Shown here piece after piece: positions 61,420-64,000 of a DNA stretch of 64,000 nt (positions are counted from its first letter, which is position 1; each line of letters starts with the position of its first letter). The notes below the pieces were generated by a model. The model was not told the origin of the DNA and searched no databases. It saw only the letters and a list, made by a program, of their open reading frames with translations. The DNA is taken from assembly GCF_039540375.1 (NCBI RefSeq), contig NZ_BAABEX010000011.1, positions 130,651 through 194,650 on the forward strand, given 5' to 3'. The translations under genes and the position numbers were made by a program. The DNA is from Acidovorax_G lacteus (lineage in GTDB: Bacteria; Pseudomonadota; Gammaproteobacteria; Burkholderiales; Burkholderiaceae_C).

Positions 61420-62559
61420 ATGACGAATCTTTCTACTCCCTCCCTCACCCTGCCGGCCCCCGCGCCGCTGCTGTCGCGCACCGGCTGGTCGGCCTTCATC
61501 GTGGCGCTGATCGTGGTCTGCGCCGTGGCACCCGTGCTCAACCTCTGGGTGCCCGCGGGCAGCGTGTTCCACCTGTCGGACTACGCGGTGGGCCTGCTCG
61601 GCAAGATCATGTGCTACGCCATCTGCGCGCTGGCCATGGACCTGATCTGGGGCTACACCGGCATCCTGAGCCTGGGCCACGGCCTGTTCTTTGCGCTGGG
61701 CGGGTACATGATGGGCATGTACCTCATGCGCCAAATTGGCCGCGACGGCAACTACAAGAGCGACCTGCCCGACTTCATGGTGTTCCTCGACTGGAAGGAA
61801 CTGCCCTGGCACTGGACGTTCTCCGACAGCTTCATCGCCACGCTCATCCTCATCGTCGCAGTGCCCGGGCTGATCGCCTTCGTGTTTGGCTACTTCGCCT
61901 TCCGCTCGCGCATCAAGGGGGTGTACTTCTCCATCATCACCCAGGCCATGACGTACGCGGCCATGCTGCTGTTCTTCCGCAACGAGACAGGCTTTGGCGG
62001 CAACAACGGCTTCACCGACTTCAAGCGCATCCTCGACATGCCCCTGGCCACCCAGCACATGCGCATGGTGCTGTTCGTGCTCACGGGGCTGACGCTGCTG
62101 GGCTTCTTTCTGCTGGCCCGCTGGCTGGTGCGCAGCAAGTTCGGGCGCGTGCTGCAGGCCGTGCGCGACGCTGAAAGCCGCGTGATGTTCTCGGGCTACT
62201 CGCCGCTGCCCTACAAGCTCACCATCTGGACCATCAGCGCCATGATGTGTGGCGTGGCCGGGGCGCTGTATGTGCCGCAGGTGGGCATCATCAACCCGGG
62301 CGAGATGAGCCCGGCCAACTCCATCGAGATCGCCGTGTGGACGGCCGTGGGGGGGCGCGCCACGCTGATCGGGCCCATCGTGGGCGCGTTCCTGGTCAAC
62401 GGGGCCAAGAGCTGGCTCACGGTGACCGCCCCCGAGTTCTGGCTGTATTTTCTGGGCGCGCTGTTCATTGCGGTGACCCTGTTCCTGCCCAACGGCGTGG
62501 TCGGCCTGGCCAAGAAGCTGCACGCCGCCTGGGCCCGCAAGAAGGGAGCCGCGCAATGA
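61420..62559 (+). CDS. urtC: urea ABC transporter permease UrtC
   Basis: LivM-type permease, 379 residues with about 8-10 membrane segments. Motifs: GYTGILSLGHGLFFALGGYMMGMYL and the EAA-like AVRDAESRVMFSGYSPLPYKL. It overlaps urtD by 4 bases (ATGA), implying translational coupling. Confidence 0.96.
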   Translation: MTNLSTPSLTLPAPAPLLSRTGWSAFIVALIVVCAVAPVLNLWVPAGSVFHLSDYAVGLLGKIMCYAICALAMDLIWGYTGILSLGHGLFFALGGYMMGMYLMRQIGRDGNYKSDLPDFMVFLDWKELPWHWTFSDSFIATLILIVAVPGLIAFVFGYFAFRSRIKGVYFSIITQAMTYAAMLLFFRNETGFGGNNGFTDFKRILDMPLATQHMRMVLFVLTGLTLLGFFLLARWLVRSKFGRVLQAVRDAESRVMFSGYSPLPYKLTIWTISAMMCGVAGALYVPQVGIINPGEMSPANSIEIAVWTAVGGRATLIGPIVGAFLVNGAKSWLTVTAPEFWLYFLGALFIAVTLFLPNGVVGLAKKLHAAWARKKGAAQ

Positions 62560-63431
62560 CGCCCGATCTGATGGACGAGGGCGCGCGCCGCGCCCAGGCC
62601 CGCCTGCCGCAAGGCCCGGCGGGCCAGACGGAGTCGGGCGGCCGCACGGCGGGCTTCTCGCGCATCGCCACCCCGGGCGAGGTGGATGTGGCCCACGGCC
62701 GCATCCTGTACCTGGAAGACGTGCACGTGGCCTTCGACGGCTTCAAGGCCATCAACGGCCTGAACCTCGACATTGCGCCGGGCGAGTTGCGCTGCATCAT
62801 CGGCCCCAACGGCGCGGGCAAGACCACGATGATGGACATCATCACCGGCAAGACCCGGCCCGACCGCGGCACGGTGTTCTTCGGCTCCACCATCGACCTG
62901 CTGCGCCACAACGAGCCCGAGATCGCCAGCCTGGGCATCGGCCGCAAGTTCCAGAAGCCCACGGTGTTCGAGCAGCTCACGGTGTTCGAGAACCTGGAGC
63001 TCGCGCTCAAGACGCACAAGGGCGTGGCGGCGTCCATGTTCTTCCGCCTCGATTCGGCCCAGAAGGACCGGCTGGCCGAGGTGCTGCACACCATCCACCT
63101 GGCCGACCAGACCACCCGCCTGGCCGGGCTGCTGAGCCACGGGCAGAAGCAGTGGCTGGAGATCGGCATGCTGCTGATGCAAGACCCGAAGCTGCTGCTG
63201 CTGGACGAGCCCGTGGCGGGCATGACCGACGAGGAGACCGTGCGCACGGCCGAGCTGTTCCTGTCGCTCAAGGGCAAGCATTCGCTGATGGTGGTGGAGC
63301 ACGACATGTCGTTCATCCGCGCGATTTCCGAAAAGGTGACGGTGCTGTGCGATGGCGCGGTGCTGGCCGAGGGCACGCTGGACCAGGTGCAGGCGGATGA
63401 GCGGGTGATCGAGGTGTACCTGGGGCGGTGA
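62556..63431 (+). CDS. urtD: urea ABC transporter ATP-binding protein UrtD
   Basis: LivG-type ATPase of 291 residues. Walker A GPNGAGKT, signature LSHGQKQWLEIG (with His replacing the second Ser/Gly position, usual in UrtD), Walker B LLLLDEPVAGM and switch His in VVEHDMSFI. It has an N-terminal extension of about 45 residues. The partner urtE is not immediately downstream; the following 569 nt are non-coding. Confidence 0.95.
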   Translation: MTPDLMDEGARRAQARLPQGPAGQTESGGRTAGFSRIATPGEVDVAHGRILYLEDVHVAFDGFKAINGLNLDIAPGELRCIIGPNGAGKTTMMDIITGKTRPDRGTVFFGSTIDLLRHNEPEIASLGIGRKFQKPTVFEQLTVFENLELALKTHKGVAASMFFRLDSAQKDRLAEVLHTIHLADQTTRLAGLLSHGQKQWLEIGMLLMQDPKLLLLDEPVAGMTDEETVRTAELFLSLKGKHSLMVVEHDMSFIRAISEKVTVLCDGAVLAEGTLDQVQADERVIEVYLGR

Positions 63432-63454
63432 TGGAGGCGCTTGGAGTGTTTTTG

Positions 63455-63505
63455 GCTGCTCGTGCTTATTTGGTAAGCACAAGCAGCTATGGAATTCGTA
63501 GCATT
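63455..63505. repeat. dispersed palindrome family 1, copy G, after urtD
   Basis: GCTGCTCGTGCTTA / TAAGCACAAGCAGC with the loop TTTGG; one mismatch in the right arm. Followed by TATGGAATTCGTAGC. Confidence 0.75.
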
Positions 63506-63574
63506 CTGTGTTTGGCGGTAGTGTGCCGCTGGGGTGTGTTGTGGTCCGGGGCCGGGTCTCGGCCCGGCGGCCGA

Positions 63575-63608
63575 CCTCCTTTTCTTTGCGTCGCCAAAGA
63601 AAAGGAGG
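63575..63608. repeat. long-repeat stem-loop with purine-rich flank
   Basis: CCTCCTTTTCTTTG / CAAAGAAAAGGAGG, a 14-bp perfect stem with a six-base loop, followed by CAAAAGAAAGGCGACC. From memory, closely similar sequences are widespread repeats in Comamonadaceae and Xanthomonadaceae. Confidence 0.7.
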
Positions 63609-64000
63609 CAAAAGAAAGGCGACCCTACAGGCTGCGTCCCCACGCGCACTGGCGTGCGCGCGGGGCAACCTGCGGTGCTCGCGCCTGGGGTGCGCCGCAT
63701 AACTCACTTCGCGCCTGCGGCGCTGCGTTCGGACAAATGCGGCGAGCTAGAAGGACGAAGCCTGCGTGTCCTGCGGCACGCAGGCCACCCCAGGCGCTGC
63801 GCGCCTCGGCGCATCCTGAAGGGGGTGGGGGCGGGCCATTGCTGCGCTCGGCCCGGTGGGGGTATCACCGCTCTGACGCAAACCACAGCGCGCCACGTTC
63901 GGCAGGGCGGCAGCGCCGCCCGGGAGTCGGCGTCACTGCGCAGCAGCAGCCGACCCCTCTGGCCCCTCGGCTGCGACGAGGAGCACAGGGCGCGGGGCGG

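Larger units (their letters stand above)
63432..64000. other. non-coding right end with repeats; urtE not found
   Basis: No credible gene. A family-1 palindrome (63455-63505) follows urtD, and a different 14-bp inverted repeat (63575-63608) with purine-rich flanks follows. The rest to 64000 is GC-rich with short ORFs that look like repeat shadows. The frame after urtD does not continue into an urtE-like ATPase within the window. Confidence 0.6.

Overview
The window looks like a chromosomal segment of a high-GC betaproteobacterium of the family Comamonadaceae, probably Acidovorax or a close relative. The evidence is gene content and order (ferredoxin-pth-rplY-prs-tRNA-Gln-ispE-lolB-TPR-mutM; recN-nadK / hrcA; yicC-gmk-rpoZ-spoT), protein sequences that look typical of the family, and short dispersed palindromes of a kind I recall from that family. 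The genus is inferred from memory and was not tested.

Layout. 0-4 kb: alpha/beta hydrolase, small secreted protein, histidine phosphatase, TPR protein and a membrane-anchored protein. 4-11.3 kb: amidase and a five-gene dipeptide/oligopeptide-type ABC importer on the minus strand. 11.5-27 kb: housekeeping block with ferredoxin, pth, rplY, prs, tRNA-Gln, ispE, lolB, a TPR protein, mutM, a dynamin-like GTPase overlapping mutY, rapZ, recN, nadK, hrcA and two tRNAs. 27-38.5 kb: greB, spoT, rpoZ, gmk, yicC, then divergently a Ser/Thr kinase-PP2C phosphatase pair, rph, rdgB, hemW, an I78-type inhibitor lipoprotein, a nitroreductase and tRNA-Ser. 38.6-44.3 kb: urease operon ureA-J-B-C-(GNAT)-E-F-G. 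44.6-49.2 kb, divergent from ureA: an NCS1-type permease fused to a hybrid histidine kinase, overlapping a LuxR-type response regulator. 49.3-51.8 kb: a cyclic-di-GMP-I riboswitch in front of a subtilisin-like lipoprotein protease. 51.8-58.1 kb: a MerR-controlled molybdenum hydroxylase, an Lnt-like acyltransferase and two exported proteins of unknown function. 58.4-63.4 kb: urea ABC transporter urtABCD. The right end is a non-coding repeat, and urtE and ureD are not seen.

How it fits together. Urea import (urt), urease with nickel handling (UreJ, His-rich UreE) and the transporter-sensor kinase with its regulator form a likely nitrogen-acquisition neighbourhood. The most notable items are: (1) the permease / Cys-cluster / histidine kinase / receiver fusion, with a sigma-54-like promoter and a 19-bp palindrome in the ureA-divergent intergenic region; (2) the c-di-GMP riboswitch, whose downstream hairpin appears to hold the protease ribosome binding site; (3) a stop-codon-proximal repeat in three transporter intercistronic gaps; (4) seven copies or half-copies of another palindrome; (5) a MerR operator lying inside its own promoter spacer. 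All calls were made by reading the sequence; no database search was run.
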